From contig JAZSHX010000043.1 in NCBI GenBank assembly GCA_045533485.1, forward strand, positions 1 through 64,000: a stretch of 64,000 bases of DNA, in the 5' to 3' direction. The translations under genes were made by a program, and so were the position numbers. Positions 63,540 to 64,000 of the stretch are shown here, piece by piece (the stretch's first letter is position 1; every line of letters begins with the position of its first letter). The notes beneath the pieces were generated by a model. It saw only the letters and a list, made by a program, of their open reading frames with translations. It did no database searches and was not told where the DNA came from. The stretch comes from Scatosoma sp045533485. Lineage in GTDB: Bacteria > Bacillota > Clostridia > Christensenellales > Borkfalkiaceae.

Positions 63540-64000
63540 ATGCGATTTAATAAATTACAATTAACTATTATTCTTGGATTTTATTATATAGATAAGGCAA
63601 AAAATATTGAAGCGTTTACGATTAAATTTAATAAATATTTTCATTTGTCTGTGAGCAGACAAACTATACTTTTTGCCTTAACCCAGTTTAAAAATATTAA
63701 TCCGGCGAATAATAATCAAGCACTTATAACAGACGATAAGGATTTTGCGAGACTTTGGGAAGAATATATCGTCTTTGATAAAATAGCTTCGCTTAAAGAG
63801 CTTTATAAGTTATTCAAACAAGAAAAATATTTGAATGAGGCTAGTAACTTAACTGACATTTCAGAATCGAACACTAGCTTAACGAGGAATTCGCTCGTCT
63901 TGGATGTTCCCGTGGAAAAACCTTTAATAACATCGGGATGCGATAAAAAAGTTTATCCGAGGTTAAAAGAAGTTGCGGGCAATTCTTTGTGTTTAGCTGA
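63540..64000 (+). CDS. N-terminal part of a possible HNH endonuclease
   Basis: The frame from ATG 63540 stays open to the window end (153 residues seen). It starts 4 bases after the MutH-like stop, so it belongs to the same operon. The N-terminal ~90 residues are helical and basic (LTQFKNINPANNN, LWEEYIVFD), and a Ser/Thr-rich linker follows. The last residues, KKVYPRLKEVAGNSLCLA, resemble the segment that precedes the first Cys of many HNH nucleases. The nuclease domain itself lies beyond the window. Confidence 0.5.
   Translation, partial: MRFNKLQLTIILGFYYIDKAKNIEAFTIKFNKYFHLSVSRQTILFALTQFKNINPANNNQALITDDKDFARLWEEYIVFDKIASLKELYKLFKQEKYLNEASNLTDISESNTSLTRNSLVLDVPVEKPLITSGCDKKVYPRLKEVAGNSLCLA

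Overview
The window looks like the chromosome of a Gram-positive-type anaerobe, most likely an uncultured Bacillota/Clostridia gut lineage. Supporting signs are strong AGGAG-type ribosome binding sites, near-consensus TTGACA-17-TATAAT promoters, a RuvX/DUF1292 locus, and many sugar-processing genes. The lineage is an inference; no 16S rRNA gene is present. Positions 1 to about 50.6 kb have moderate GC content and a uniform codon style. From about 50.9 kb to the end the DNA is clearly more A+T-rich and carries regulators, toxin-like proteins and nucleases.

Region 1 (1-14.4 kb) is a long branched-chain amino acid operon: leuA (3' part), ilvB, ilvN, ilvC, ilvD, leuC, leuD, leuB, ilvA and ridA. 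Two guests sit inside it: a putative glycoside-hydrolase-like protein between leuD and leuB, and a DUF815-type AAA+ ATPase between leuB and ilvA. Only the branched-chain aminotransferase is missing for Ile/Val/Leu synthesis. RidA would detoxify the enamine/imine products of IlvA. Region 2 (14.4-18.5 kb) is a promoter-driven pair for cell-surface polysaccharide: a short soluble nucleotide-sugar dehydratase and an unusual fusion of an O-antigen ligase/polymerase-like membrane domain with a MurG-like glycosyltransferase. Region 3 (18.5-26 kb) has small hypothetical genes, an in-frame RuvX-DUF1292 fusion, a heterodimeric ABC exporter behind a leader with an intrinsic terminator, and a lipoprotein. 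Region 4 (26-30.5 kb) is housekeeping: rpsB with a structured leader, tsf, obgE, yhbY and grpE.

Region 5 (30.5-50.6 kb) is mainly sugar handling and regulation: an XRE repressor divergent from a zinc-ribbon membrane protein, an SDR, a GNAT, a GH20-like hexosaminidase, a COG2509-type flavoprotein, and an SPFH/NfeD pair. It continues with AraC / GH63-like glucosidase / manA, and with an AraC - Gfo/Idh - nagB - nagA amino-sugar operon, then transporter and redox genes.

Region 6 (50.6 kb to the end) is a genomic island. Its left edge is the 3' half of a tRNA-Leu(UAA) gene (minus strand), cut in the anticodon loop, next to an older 21-bp scar of the same tRNA end. Inside are: (a) an AbiE-like winged-helix/nucleotidyltransferase pair; (b) a metallophosphatase; (c) a sigma-like regulator with a small acidic protein; (d) a module of XRE + ASCH-PIN-GNAT-PUA-like fusion + ASCH protein, flanked by identical 27-bp direct repeats; (e) a double-XRE gene divergent from a 54-aa protein; (f) an operon with a perfect palindromic operator, encoding a small XRE controller, a ParB-like protein with a DGNRR motif, an SNF2-type helicase, a MutH/Sau3AI C-terminal-like protein and the start of a possible HNH nuclease cut off by the window end. 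Modules (d) and (f) are the best candidates for undescribed toxin-antitoxin or anti-phage systems.

A short palindromic motif around CAGGTATGC or ACCATGTACG recurs across the window, often just before start codons or inside terminator hairpins.
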